Source: Aquimarina sp. BL5 (GTDB lineage: Bacteria; Bacteroidota; Bacteroidia; Flavobacteriales; Flavobacteriaceae). Taken from it: a DNA stretch of 64,000 nucleotides. Below, in pieces: positions 28,385 to 36,135 of the stretch (positions are counted from its first letter, which is position 1; the number at the start of each line of letters is the position of its first letter). Both the position numbers and the translations under genes were made by a program. The stretch lies in NCBI RefSeq assembly GCF_003443675.1, contig NZ_CP031963.1, positions 3,867,501-3,931,500 of the forward strand, read 5' to 3'. The notes under the pieces were generated by a model. It had not been told where the DNA came from. It saw only the letters and a program-made list of their open reading frames with translations, and ran no database searches.

Positions 28385-29680
28385 ATGGCCGTAAACTTTA
28401 TAGAAGAACTACGCTGGAGAGGGATGTTGCATGATGCTATGCCTGGTACAGAAGAATACCTAATGGAACAAATGAGAGCTGCATATGTTGGGTTTGATCC
28501 TACTGCAGATTCTTTACATATTGGAAATCTAGTTCCTATTATGTTATTAGCACATTATCAACGTGCTGGTCATAAACCTTTTGCTCTGGTTGGGGGTGCC
28601 ACTGGAATGATTGGAGATCCTTCTGGCAAATCAGCAGAACGAAACCTTCTAGACGAAAAAACTTTACGACACAATCAGGAAGCTATAAAATCGCAGTTGG
28701 CGCAGTTTTTAGATTTCGAGGGAGATGCTGCTAATGCTGCCGTATTGGTTAATAACTATGACTGGATGAAGGAATTCTCCTTTCTTGATTTTATTAGGGA
28801 TGTAGGTAAGCATATTACCGTAAACTATATGATGGCTAAGGATTCTGTAAAGAACAGAATTTCTTCAGAGTCTTCTGATGGAATGTCCTTCACAGAGTTT
28901 ACGTATCAATTAGTACAGGGATATGATTTCTTGCATTTATACAAAGAACATGAATGCACACTGCAAATGGGAGGTAGTGATCAATGGGGTAATATCACTA
29001 CAGGTACCGAGTTAATAAGACGTATTGGTGGAGGAAAAGGATATGCACTAACCTGTCCATTAATTACGAAGTCTGATGGATCTAAGTTTGGTAAATCTGA
29101 AGGAGGAAATGTTTGGCTAGATGCCAAAAGAACGTCACCATATAAATTTTATCAGTACTGGTTGAATACGAGTGATGAGGATGCTGAGAAGTATATTAAG
29201 ATTTTTACTTTTTTGACAAAAGAAGAAATCGAAAGTTTAGTTGCTACACATGCTGAAGCTCCGCATCAGAGAATTCTTCAGAAAAAATTAGCCGAAGAAA
29301 TTACCGTTATGGTACATTCTCAGCAAGATTTGGATAACGCAATCAAAGCATCTAATATCCTATTTGGAAAGTCTACTTCTGAAGACCTGAAAGGGTTGGA
29401 TGAAGCTACATTCCTAGATGTTTTTGAAGGGGTGCCTCAGGCTGAAGTTTCCAATGGGCTAATTAATGATGGATTAGATATCATTGGAGCATTGGCAGAA
29501 CATACAGGATTCCTGAAGTCTAATGGAGAGGCAAGAAGAGCTCTTAAAGAGAATTCTATCTCAGTGAACAAGGAAAAGGTAAAAGAAGGGTATTCTATAA
29601 CTTCTAATGATTTGATTAATGATCAATTTGTTTTACTACAAAGAGGAAAGAAAAATTATTTTGTAATTAGAGTAGTATAA
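28385..29680 (+). CDS. tyrS: Tyrosine--tRNA ligase
   Basis: 431 residues, usual length. Class I signature HIGN (residues 45-48) in [13 protein letters not shown], tyrosine pocket [13 protein letters not shown] (234-238) as the KMSKS equivalent and a C-terminal S4 RNA-binding domain (from about 360, [17 protein letters not shown]). It charges tRNA-Tyr. Own promoter element and strong terminator. Confidence 0.97.
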   Translation: MAVNFIEELRWRGMLHDAMPGTEEYLMEQMRAAYVGFDPTADSLHIGNLVPIMLLAHYQRAGHKPFALVGGATGMIGDPSGKSAERNLLDEKTLRHNQEAIKSQLAQFLDFEGDAANAAVLVNNYDWMKEFSFLDFIRDVGKHITVNYMMAKDSVKNRISSESSDGMSFTEFTYQLVQGYDFLHLYKEHECTLQMGGSDQWGNITTGTELIRRIGGGKGYALTCPLITKSDGSKFGKSEGGNVWLDAKRTSPYKFYQYWLNTSDEDAEKYIKIFTFLTKEEIESLVATHAEAPHQRILQKKLAEEITVMVHSQQDLDNAIKASNILFGKSTSEDLKGLDEATFLDVFEGVPQAEVSNGLINDGLDIIGALAEHTGFLKSNGEARRALKENSISVNKEKVKEGYSITSNDLINDQFVLLQRGKKNYFVIRVV

Positions 29681-29707
29681 AGTAATCTGAGATTTAGAGA
29701 TACTATA

Positions 29708-29742
29708 AAAGGCGTATACATAAAGATAATGTATACGCCTTT
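29708..29742. terminator. Terminator between tyrS and the astacin-like gene
   Basis: AAAGGCGTATACAT pairs with ATGTATACGCCTTT over 14 bp with a seven-base loop. It lies between converging genes. Confidence 0.8.
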
Positions 29743-29762
29743 CCTATACTATGAGGCGAAAT

Positions 29763-30614
29763 TTAGTTATAAATTTTATTTACTACTCTTACATCTCTAT
29801 TACTTAGTCCATTTCTCTGTACATTAAAGGTGTTTCCATTCTTTCTGGTAATTGTAGGTCGCCCGTTTTTAGAGAAAAAGAAAGAACCGTACATCATCAC
29901 TGATCCTAAATCAAAATTAGTAGTCTTTACGTTAGAAGCGGCTTCTTTTCTAAAATTACCTTCTCTACCAGGAATGATATTCTGAAAATTAATAGTCACA
30001 TTTTGATCTCGTCTTGGGTGTGATTGCTCATGGAACATACCTACTGCATGACCAATTTCATGAATAGTATTACCTGTAGTGCAGCCACTAGCAAGAGATA
30101 TGATTTGGCGACCACCTATTTTACCGATGTAAGAATAGCATCCTCCATCATCTGTAAAGTATACATAATTCCGTTGGTTGGTTCTTCTAACAAAACGAAC
30201 TTTTGTTTTGTTTTTCCAATGATTCATTGCGTTGGTTACACGACTTTTGTTGGGTAAACGACTATCTATTACGTAAGGAACAACATAAACGTTTCCTGAT
30301 TTCGGCCATCTTCTGGCAGAATTATTAAGAATGGTTCCCTTTTCGATACTATTGGTTTCTTCTACTTGTTCTGGAGACAAGATCATATCACCTAAAACTA
30401 AATTACCGTCTATTTCGTTAAATTCGGTTTCACTACCAAAAAAAGGTTTGATAACCGTTTGCTCATTCGAAGTTAATGGATACTTTTCGAATGAGGTGTT
30501 GGATTTTGGTAATTCTTGTGCGACCTCTTCTGATATAGAATCGTTTTGGCAATTTGCGAATAATAGTACAGATACTCCTAAAGCAGTTACGCTTATAAAC
30601 TTGTTGATTTTCAT
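29763..30614 (-). CDS. M12A (astacin/flavastacin-type) zinc metalloprotease lipoprotein
   Basis: 283 residues. Lipoprotein signal with Cys22 (LLFANCQND). A pro-region of about 70 residues precedes the catalytic domain, which begins near RRWPKSGNVYVVPYVID. The zinc site is the full astacin motif HEIGHAVGMFHE at residues 185-196, and the Met-turn is SVMMYGSF. Astacins are secreted endopeptidases; flavobacteria export related enzymes. Here it should be anchored in the outer membrane. Single gene. Confidence 0.92.
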   Translation of the reverse strand: MKINKFISVTALGVSVLLFANCQNDSISEEVAQELPKSNTSFEKYPLTSNEQTVIKPFFGSETEFNEIDGNLVLGDMILSPEQVEETNSIEKGTILNNSARRWPKSGNVYVVPYVIDSRLPNKSRVTNAMNHWKNKTKVRFVRRTNQRNYVYFTDDGGCYSYIGKIGGRQIISLASGCTTGNTIHEIGHAVGMFHEQSHPRRDQNVTINFQNIIPGREGNFRKEAASNVKTTNFDLGSVMMYGSFFFSKNGRPTITRKNGNTFNVQRNGLSNRDVRVVNKIYN

Positions 30615-30733
30615 TGTGTTAAAATTTAAGTTGGATGTCTATAACGAGCGATTCTCACTTAATATTTTAAACCTATAGCGTATTTAACAATGGTATTTTA
30701 TCAGATTTCGATACTATAATAACTCAAAAAAAA

Positions 30734-30770
30734 ACAAAGCCTGCAAGAATCTCTTCTTAGCAGGCTTTGT
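30734..30770 (-). terminator. Terminator of the YHS-domain gene
   Basis: ACAAAGCCTGC pairs with GCAGGCTTTGT, with a further inner stem AAGAA/TTCTT. On the minus strand it runs into a T tract, placing it 60 bp after the YHS gene. Confidence 0.8.
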
Positions 30771-30831
30771 CAACTAACCAATCAATTATTGAAAAAAACT
30801 TAGCATTCTATATGTATATCGATAGTATCGA

Positions 30832-31281
30832 TTATTTTTTCGTTTTTATTTTTTGCCAATTTATATCAGCTTTATTCTTTAAATCTTCAGCTCCTTCCTT
30901 ATTCCATTTAGTTAAGGTATTGACTCCCCAAGAATTATAGAATAAGTATAGTTTTCCATCTCGTATTTCGTATGTTTCAGGATCAATATCCACTTTATCT
31001 GCATTAGCTCCTACTGCATAAGCACAGTAACCTCCATATTGTGGAACAAATTTTTCTGGGTTGTTTTTAAACTTTTCCAGATTTTCCTGACTTACAAATT
31101 TATATTTTACATTATCATGAGTAGTAATAAACTTACTAACTCCTTTTACTGCTTTATTATTAAAATACTCTGTAACATCGTATCCTTCTGCAACAAATCC
31201 TTTTTTAACATTGTAGTCAATCTGCTGAGCTGTTAAAGAAGCAGTTATTCCTAAAAACAATATAACAATGAACTTTTTCAT
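30832..31281 (-). CDS. Secreted YHS-domain protein
   Basis: 149 residues from the ATG at 31281, where a normal signal peptide begins (MKKFIVILFLGITASLTAQ); an earlier ATG at 31317 adds twelve basic residues. The mature protein is one YHS domain: GFVAEGYDVTEYFNNKAVKG then KFKNNPEKFVPQYGGYCAYA. YHS domains are small, often metal-linked modules; the lone cysteine is in GGYCAYA. Function unknown. Single gene with its own terminator. Confidence 0.85.
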   Translation of the reverse strand: MKKFIVILFLGITASLTAQQIDYNVKKGFVAEGYDVTEYFNNKAVKGVSKFITTHDNVKYKFVSQENLEKFKNNPEKFVPQYGGYCAYAVGANADKVDIDPETYEIRDGKLYLFYNSWGVNTLTKWNKEGAEDLKNKADINWQKIKTKK

Positions 31282-31525
31282 TTTTTGTAATCGTGTTTTT
31301 TTTGTTGTTACAACCATTCAGTCGTGAAAAAATCAGAACATTACAATTTTAACATAATTATAAGTTTTTAGAAGATATAGAGATAGAATTTAATATTCTT
31401 TTAATCTAAAATCACTTACACCTATAAATACGATTTCTAAAACTAAAAGTTGCAGAAAAGTGGAGATGTTATTAAAATTTAGTTGGAATTTTTAGTTGTG
31501 GAAAAAATAGCATTTTAGGAGATAC

Positions 31526-32506
31526 TTATAATGCCATTAAATTACACCCTCTAATGTCGCTATGATCAAATCTACCAAGAATTTCAAAACTACGGTTGTC
31601 GTAAGTTTTTCCAAGATCTTGACTAGCGATAAATGAACAGGAATTTATGTTAGCCAGATCAATAATATTGACCCCTCCTGTTTTATTACTTGGTAAGGGA
31701 GTTAAAGCATCTTCGGGATCACGAGTTGAAACTTTCATCCAAGGAGGGCAATAAAAGATTCCATCACCTTTAGAATACGCCTGGGATAATAACTCAGTCA
31801 TGCCGTATTCACTATGAATTGTGGATACACGAAAACCCTTTTTAAGAATCTGGTGTAGTTGTCCTCGTATCATTTCTTTTCTTCTGCCTTTCATTCCCCC
31901 GGTTTCCATGATAATCGTATCCTTATTTAGTGAGATGTCATAGTTTTCGACAAGATCTAATAATGCAAAAGAAACTCCAATAAGTAATACTTTTTTACCT
32001 TGTTTGGTTAGTTGTTTTAACATGGTTACCAACTTTTCTGTTTGGTCCAGATAGAATCCACTTTTCGGTTCCTGACTTTCTTTAATTAGTTTGTCCGCCA
32101 TATAAACTAATGAAGAACCTTCACGTTCTAGATAGGATGGTAAAAGAGCCAAAATTGTGTAATCTCTGATATCTCCATAGAAATGCTGAAACCCTTTTCT
32201 AAAACTACTTTCATAAATATTTAAATTAGTCACATAATGTTTACTAGTGATGCTTCCTGTGGTTCCGCTGCTGGTAAAAATTTGCTGAATACTAGATGGA
32301 GAACTAACAATTTTTTCTTGCTTGAAAAATTCAATAGGCAGAAATGGAATATCACGGCTGTTTTTTATGGAACTTTTAGTAACTCCCAAAAGGTTACAAA
32401 ATCGCTGGTATATCTTACAATTAATATATTGATGTTGAAAAACTCTCAATGCGGCTTTTTCAAAATCTTGATCATTTTGAATTGTAAAAATAGTTTCAGC
32501 CAGCAT
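31526..32506 (-). CDS. LuxE-like acyl-protein synthetase (adenylate-forming)
   Basis: 326 residues. The central segment QIFTSSGTTGSITSKHYV is the adenylate-forming phosphate-binding loop, and IPFLPIEFFKQEKIVSS plus ETGGMKGRRKEMIRGQLH are typical of the LuxE acyl-protein synthetase family. LuxE activates fatty acids in bacterial luminescence; stand-alone relatives in Bacteroidetes are without luxC and luxD, as here. The substrate is unknown. The -7 element is at 32536-32543. Confidence 0.82.
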   Translation of the reverse strand: MLAETIFTIQNDQDFEKAALRVFQHQYINCKIYQRFCNLLGVTKSSIKNSRDIPFLPIEFFKQEKIVSSPSSIQQIFTSSGTTGSITSKHYVTNLNIYESSFRKGFQHFYGDIRDYTILALLPSYLEREGSSLVYMADKLIKESQEPKSGFYLDQTEKLVTMLKQLTKQGKKVLLIGVSFALLDLVENYDISLNKDTIIMETGGMKGRRKEMIRGQLHQILKKGFRVSTIHSEYGMTELLSQAYSKGDGIFYCPPWMKVSTRDPEDALTPLPSNKTGGVNIIDLANINSCSFIASQDLGKTYDNRSFEILGRFDHSDIRGCNLMAL

Positions 32507-32535
32507 AGGAATTAATAAGGTGTTTTAATTTAAAA

Positions 32536-32543
32536 CAAAGGTA
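32536..32543 (-). promoter_or_regulatory. -7 promoter element of the LuxE-like gene
   Basis: Minus strand TACCTTTG matches TAnnTTTG exactly, 29 bp before the ATG. It touches a terminator hairpin upstream and the IS element begins about 46 bp further on, so any activator site beyond that was displaced. Confidence 0.5.
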
Positions 32544-32544
32544 T

Positions 32545-32578
32545 AAAAAAACACTCTGGATGAATAGAGTGTTTTTTT
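32545..32578. terminator. Bidirectional terminator hairpin next to the IS element
   Basis: AAAAAAACACTCT pairs with AGAGTGTTTTTTT over 13 bp with loop GGATGAAT. It has no adjacent gene end: the only gene pointing toward it on the minus strand, the small T9SS gene, ends at 34032, on the far side of the IS insertion. Confidence 0.75.
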
Positions 32579-32588
32579 ATATAATATT

Positions 32589-32614
32589 TGTCTCGTCCTG
32601 AAATATCGTTACAC
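32589..32614 (+). repeat. IS3 left inverted repeat
   Basis: Begins TGTCTCGTCCTGAA and ends ATCGTTACAC; pairs with the right end at 33934-33959 with five mismatches in 26. Confidence 0.9.
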
Positions 32615-32618
32615 TAAA

Positions 32619-33059
32619 ATGTTATTTATGGAGTCATTACATTCAAATTATGTAAAGCGTACACAGAAGGATTACAGTTTATCCTTTAAGCTACAAGTTG
32701 TTCAAGAGATTGAACAAGGCTTATTAACAAGAACTCAAGCTTTGGATAAGTATGGTATTCAAGCAAGATCTACGATTCGCACTTGGTTAAAAAAATATGG
32801 TAAATTTGATTATGATTTTAGTGTAAATAGATCCATGTCCAAAACACCTGAACAACGTATTTTAGAATTAGAACAGCAAGTCAAGTTTTTAGAGAAACAA
32901 AAAGCAAGAGCTGAATTTTTAGCAGAGCGTGCGGATAAGAAAGCAATTATATTTGATATGATGATTGATATCGCCGAAGAGGAATTTAATATTCCGATCA
33001 GAAAAAAGCACGTACCCGAGTTATCGAAAAATATAGCCAAGAAAAACAAGAAAGCATAA
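32619..33059 (+). CDS. IS3-family transposase OrfA
   Basis: 146 residues, starting five bases inside the left repeat. N-terminal helix-turn-helix that binds the ends (YSLSFKLQVVQEIEQG, then ARSTIRTWLKKYGKFD) and a leucine-zipper-like coiled coil (about 84-115, ILELEQQVKFLEKQKARAEF) for oligomerisation. It can be made alone or fused to OrfB by -1 frameshifting at 33002-33008, which lies 51 bp before the stop. Confidence 0.93.
   Translation: MLFMESLHSNYVKRTQKDYSLSFKLQVVQEIEQGLLTRTQALDKYGIQARSTIRTWLKKYGKFDYDFSVNRSMSKTPEQRILELEQQVKFLEKQKARAEFLAERADKKAIIFDMMIDIAEEEFNIPIRKKHVPELSKNIAKKNKKA
33002..33008 (+). promoter_or_regulatory. Programmed -1 ribosomal frameshift site
   Basis: A AAA AAG in the orfA frame, where the last two codons are Lys-Lys. 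Slipping back one base enters a frame that reads ARTRVIEKYSQEKQES and runs unbroken into OrfB, giving the OrfAB transposase typical of IS3. No downstream structure was modelled. Confidence 0.75.
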
Positions 33060-33082
33060 CTGCTACCTGTGATTTACTCGGG

Positions 33083-33907
33083 GTGAATAGACAGGTGTAT
33101 TATAGAGCTATTCGGTCTTATCAAGACAAACAAAAACTAAGTAAAAAGGTAATTGATTTAGTAAATACCATTCGCATATCAATGCCTAGAATCGGTACAA
33201 GAAAATTATTTCATCTTTTAAAATCTCAACTCAAAGTAATCGGAGTTGGTCGCGATAAGCTATTTAAAATACTAAAGGCTAATAACTTGTTGATTTTACC
33301 TAAAAAGAACTATCATGTAACTACGGATTCTCATCATAGATTTAGAAAACATAAAAATCGAATAAAAGATGTTGAATTTATCAGACCAGAACAAGTATGG
33401 GTCAGTGATATAACTTATATAGGAAATAGGGAAAATCCATGTTATTTGGCTTTAATCACGGATGCTTATTCTAAAAAAATAATGGGATATAATGTATCAA
33501 ATAGTCTAAGTGTAAAAGGATCTTTAACAGCTTTAGATATGGCTATTTCTAATAGAGATTATAATGAAAAACCTATAATTCATCATTCCGATAGAGGATT
33601 ACAGTATTGTTCCAATGAATATCAAAAAACATTAAACATCAATAATATTAGCCCTAGTATGACTGAAAAATATGACCCTTACGAAAATGCCATAGCAGAA
33701 AGAATTAATGGAATTCTTAAACAAGAATTTGCTATTGACAAGTATGATACTTCAATGCAAATCAAAACCAAACTGGTTCAAAATGCAATCCGCATTTATA
33801 ATCAGATAAGACCTCATTTATCTAATTCAATGTTAACACCTGATCAAATGCATCAACAAAATAAATTAAAAAGAAAAAGCTACAAAAAACAAAAGGTAGC
33901 AAATTAA
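33083..33907 (+). CDS. IS3-family transposase OrfB (DDE catalytic part)
   Basis: 274 residues from a GTG at 33083, but the natural product is the OrfAB fusion reached by frameshift, which adds about 25 residues upstream. The rve integrase core shows the DDE triad: Asp in VWVSDITYI, Asp in HHSDRGLQY and Glu in ENAIAERINGILKQE. It has HTH_21 at its start (IRISMPRIGTRKLFHLL). The stop codon lies inside the terminator stem at 33893-33919. Confidence 0.94.
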   Translation: MNRQVYYRAIRSYQDKQKLSKKVIDLVNTIRISMPRIGTRKLFHLLKSQLKVIGVGRDKLFKILKANNLLILPKKNYHVTTDSHHRFRKHKNRIKDVEFIRPEQVWVSDITYIGNRENPCYLALITDAYSKKIMGYNVSNSLSVKGSLTALDMAISNRDYNEKPIIHHSDRGLQYCSNEYQKTLNINNISPSMTEKYDPYENAIAERINGILKQEFAIDKYDTSMQIKTKLVQNAIRIYNQIRPHLSNSMLTPDQMHQQNKLKRKSYKKQKVAN

Positions 33908-33919
33908 AATTGCTACCTT
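33893..33919 (+). terminator. Hairpin at the end of orfB
   Basis: AAGGTAGCAA pairs with TTGCTACCTT around a seven-base loop that contains the orfB stop. Likely ends IS transcription. Confidence 0.6.
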
Positions 33920-33933
33920 GTATTTATTAATTC

Positions 33934-33959
33934 CTGTAACGATTATTCAGGACGTCACA
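33934..33959 (-). repeat. IS3 right inverted repeat
   Basis: Reads TGTGACGTCCTGAA then ATCGTTACAG on the minus strand; matches the left end at 32589-32614. Followed by the ATT target duplicate. Confidence 0.9.
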
Positions 33960-34031
33960 ATTTTAATTTTTGGTTAGATTATCAATATGATATTCCGATT
34001 TAAGGAATAAAAAAGATGATTGATTAGAACC

Positions 34032-34361
34032 TTATTGTCTTACCAATTTTTTAGCAGTGGTGAAATCACCAATTTTCATTCTAAGCACATAAACTCCCGG
34101 AGGCAGTGCTGAAATATTTAATTTCTCTGTAGTAATAACTTTGTATAGTACAGTTTTACCTAATACGTTAAAAACCCTACAAGTAATTGACTTTCCTGAT
34201 TTAGATGTTACATTAAGAATATCACCAGAGATAGGATTAGGAAATACTTGAATCCGTTCTTCTTGGTTGTTCGAACTAGAAGATGACTGAGCCTTCACTC
34301 CATTAGAAAAGAAGAGGCTAAAAACACCGATAAATATGAGTAGTAAGTAGATTTTTTTCAT
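34032..34361 (-). CDS. Very small T9SS type A sorting-domain protein
   Basis: 109 residues. Signal peptide 1-24 (ending VKA), then a short serine-rich spacer QSSSSSNNQEE, then a complete type A C-terminal sorting domain: IQVFPNPISGDILNV, CRVFNVLGKTVLYKV, LPPGVYVLRMKIGDFTTAKKL. Nothing lies between export signal and sorting domain, so the domain itself is the whole mature protein. T9SS would carry it across the outer membrane. It could be a remnant of a longer cargo gene or a genuine mini-protein; the intact signal peptide favours the latter. Confidence 0.8.
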   Translation of the reverse strand: MKKIYLLLIFIGVFSLFFSNGVKAQSSSSSNNQEERIQVFPNPISGDILNVTSKSGKSITCRVFNVLGKTVLYKVITTEKLNISALPPGVYVLRMKIGDFTTAKKLVRQ

Positions 34362-34668
34362 AAAAAATTTATTTTGGGACTATAAAAGTACAATATTTTA
34401 TTAATAATTGAGTTAGGGAGATCCTTTTTTAATGTTAAATCTCTATAAATAATGAATTTGATTTTATATCTACGGGTTTACCATTTTATAATTAAGGTTT
34501 ATCGCTTGTTTTGTCGTTTCGTAAAAAAAGCGGATATTTACACTATTATGAAGTTATAAAGAATTATGTACGTCTTTTTGGAAATATCGGTCTCGGTACT
34601 AGTAAGCTAGAGAGACTTCTCTAGCGTCTTCCATCTATTTCTTTTTTTAAAACGTAATTCTTTTTCTT
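34362..34668. other. Intergenic stretch upstream of the MATE gene
   Basis: 307 bp between divergent genes. I see no reading frame. It contains the hairpin at 34606-34625 in the leader of the MATE gene and otherwise AT-rich DNA without recognisable sites. Confidence 0.6.
34606..34625 (+). promoter_or_regulatory. Hairpin in the 5' leader of the MATE exporter
   Basis: GCTAGAGA (34606-34613), loop GACT, TCTCTAGC (34618-34625): a perfect 8-bp stem, followed after about 14 bases by a TTCTTTTTTT run. It may be part of an attenuator or leader structure; the gap between stem and T run is longer than in a normal terminator. Confidence 0.35.
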
Positions 34669-36075
34669 ATGACACAAAATAAACTTACCCTTACTAAACT
34701 ATTTTCTTATTTTAAAATAGCTATTTCAGGTAAAGAACAACAATTTACTTCTGGAAGTATCCGTAGAGCGGTGTTTATGCTCGCAATTCCTATGATTTTA
34801 GAAATGATAATGGAATCTATTTTTGCATTAGTAGATATCTATTGGGTTTCCGGTCTTGGTGAAAATGCCATTGCAACGGTAGGGTTAACAGAATCGGTTA
34901 TCACTTTAATTTATGCTGTTGCAATTGGTCTCAGTATGGGAGTTACTGCTATCGTAGCTCGTAGAGTTGGTGAAGAGGATATCGAGGGAGCATCTCAGGC
35001 AGCGGTACAAGCTATTTTTTTAGGAACCGTGGTAGCGGTGATCATTAGCGTAATCGGAATTGTTTTTCCGAAAGAGATTTTAGCGCTTATGGGAGGAGAA
35101 CCTGATTTGATCTCTGATGGATACGGATATACGCAGGTTTTGCTAGGTGGAAACATAACTATTATGTTATTGTTTTTAATCAATGCGGTTTTCCGAGGAG
35201 CAGGTGACGCTTCTGTAGCTATGAAAGTGTTGATTTTTTCTAACCTCTTAAATATTATTCTTGATCCACTTTTTATTTTCGGTTTTGGACCAATTCCGGG
35301 TTTCGGAGTACAGGGAGCTGCTATAGCAACTACTATAGGAAGAGGTAGTGCAGTGCTATTACAATTAGTAATTCTTTTCTTTGGCTGGAGTAAAATTAAG
35401 GTAACTCTTAAGGATATTGTTTTGCGTTCTAAAGTCATGATTAATTTGATCAAAGTATCTCTTGGAGGTATTGGTCAGTTTATTATAGGAACATCCAGTT
35501 GGGTTTTTTTAATGAGAATCATGGCAGAGTTTGGTAGTGAAGTTTTGGCGGGATACACTATTGCAATTAGAGTATTAATGTTTACGCTCATGCCTTCTTG
35601 GGGAATGAGTAACGCCGCTGCAACTCTTGTGGGTCAAAATCTTGGAGCGGGTAAACCTGAGAGAGCAGAACAATCTGTTTGGAAAACCGGGAAATACAAT
35701 GCTTATTTTATGATTGTTGTATCTGTATTTTACCTAATATTTGCTGAGGTTATTATCAGAATTTTTAGTGTAGAACCTGAAGTCGTAAAATACGGAGCAT
35801 TAAGTCTGCGTGTAATTGCAGCTGGTTATGTATTCTATGCATATGGTATGGTGGTGATTCAATCATTTAATGGCGCCGGAGATACGAAGACGCCAACTAT
35901 TATTAACTTTTTCTGCTTCTGGGTATTTCAACTTCCGTTTGCTTATTTGGCAGCAATTGTTCTTGATTGGGGAGCAATGGGAGTATTTTTAGCAATTACT
36001 TTTGCCGAAATTTTAATAGCCGTAGTTGGAATTATATGGTTTAAAAAAGGAAATTGGAAATCGGTGAAGGTGTAA
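34669..36075 (+). CDS. MATE family multidrug efflux transporter
   Basis: 468 residues, twelve membrane helices in two halves. Typical blocks: IPMILEMIMESIFALVDIYW, VTAIVARRVGEED in the first half and VGQNLGAGKPERAEQ and FNGAGDTKTPTIINF in the second. MATE proteins extrude cationic drugs or metabolites using sodium or proton gradients. The cytosolic N-terminus of about 30 residues is normal. Single gene with a terminator directly after it. Confidence 0.93.
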   Translation: MTQNKLTLTKLFSYFKIAISGKEQQFTSGSIRRAVFMLAIPMILEMIMESIFALVDIYWVSGLGENAIATVGLTESVITLIYAVAIGLSMGVTAIVARRVGEEDIEGASQAAVQAIFLGTVVAVIISVIGIVFPKEILALMGGEPDLISDGYGYTQVLLGGNITIMLLFLINAVFRGAGDASVAMKVLIFSNLLNIILDPLFIFGFGPIPGFGVQGAAIATTIGRGSAVLLQLVILFFGWSKIKVTLKDIVLRSKVMINLIKVSLGGIGQFIIGTSSWVFLMRIMAEFGSEVLAGYTIAIRVLMFTLMPSWGMSNAAATLVGQNLGAGKPERAEQSVWKTGKYNAYFMIVVSVFYLIFAEVIIRIFSVEPEVVKYGALSLRVIAAGYVFYAYGMVVIQSFNGAGDTKTPTIINFFCFWVFQLPFAYLAAIVLDWGAMGVFLAITFAEILIAVVGIIWFKKGNWKSVKV

Positions 36076-36087
36076 CTGTGGTATAAA

Positions 36088-36113
36088 AAAACACCCTCTA
36101 TTGAGGGTGTTTT
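36088..36113. terminator. Bidirectional terminator between MATE and lipoprotein genes
   Basis: AAAACACCCTC pairs with GAGGGTGTTTT with loop TATT; lies between two converging genes ending at 36075 and 36136. Confidence 0.85.
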
Positions 36114-36135
36114 AATACTATGTGAATAACTTTTT

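Larger units (their letters stand above)
32589..33959 (+). mobile_element. IS3-family insertion sequence, apparently intact
   Basis: 1371 bp with 26-bp terminal inverted repeats starting TG and ending CA (21 of 26 positions agree), flanked by a 3-bp direct repeat ATT on both sides (32586-32588 and 33960-33962). It carries two consecutive reading frames, orfA and orfB, the second in the -1 frame, with the slippery heptamer A AAA AAG at 33002-33008. All of this is the classic IS3 plan. Both frames are open, so the element is probably active or recently inserted. It lies between genes and disrupts none. Confidence 0.95.

Noticed and set aside
33083..33907. OrfB as an independent gene with GTG start
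   Set aside because: The frame is open upstream to the slippery site and IS3 elements make an OrfAB fusion.
32619..33959. Integron or phage integrase
   Set aside because: The DDE motif and terminal repeats identify IS3; no tyrosine recombinase or attachment site is seen.
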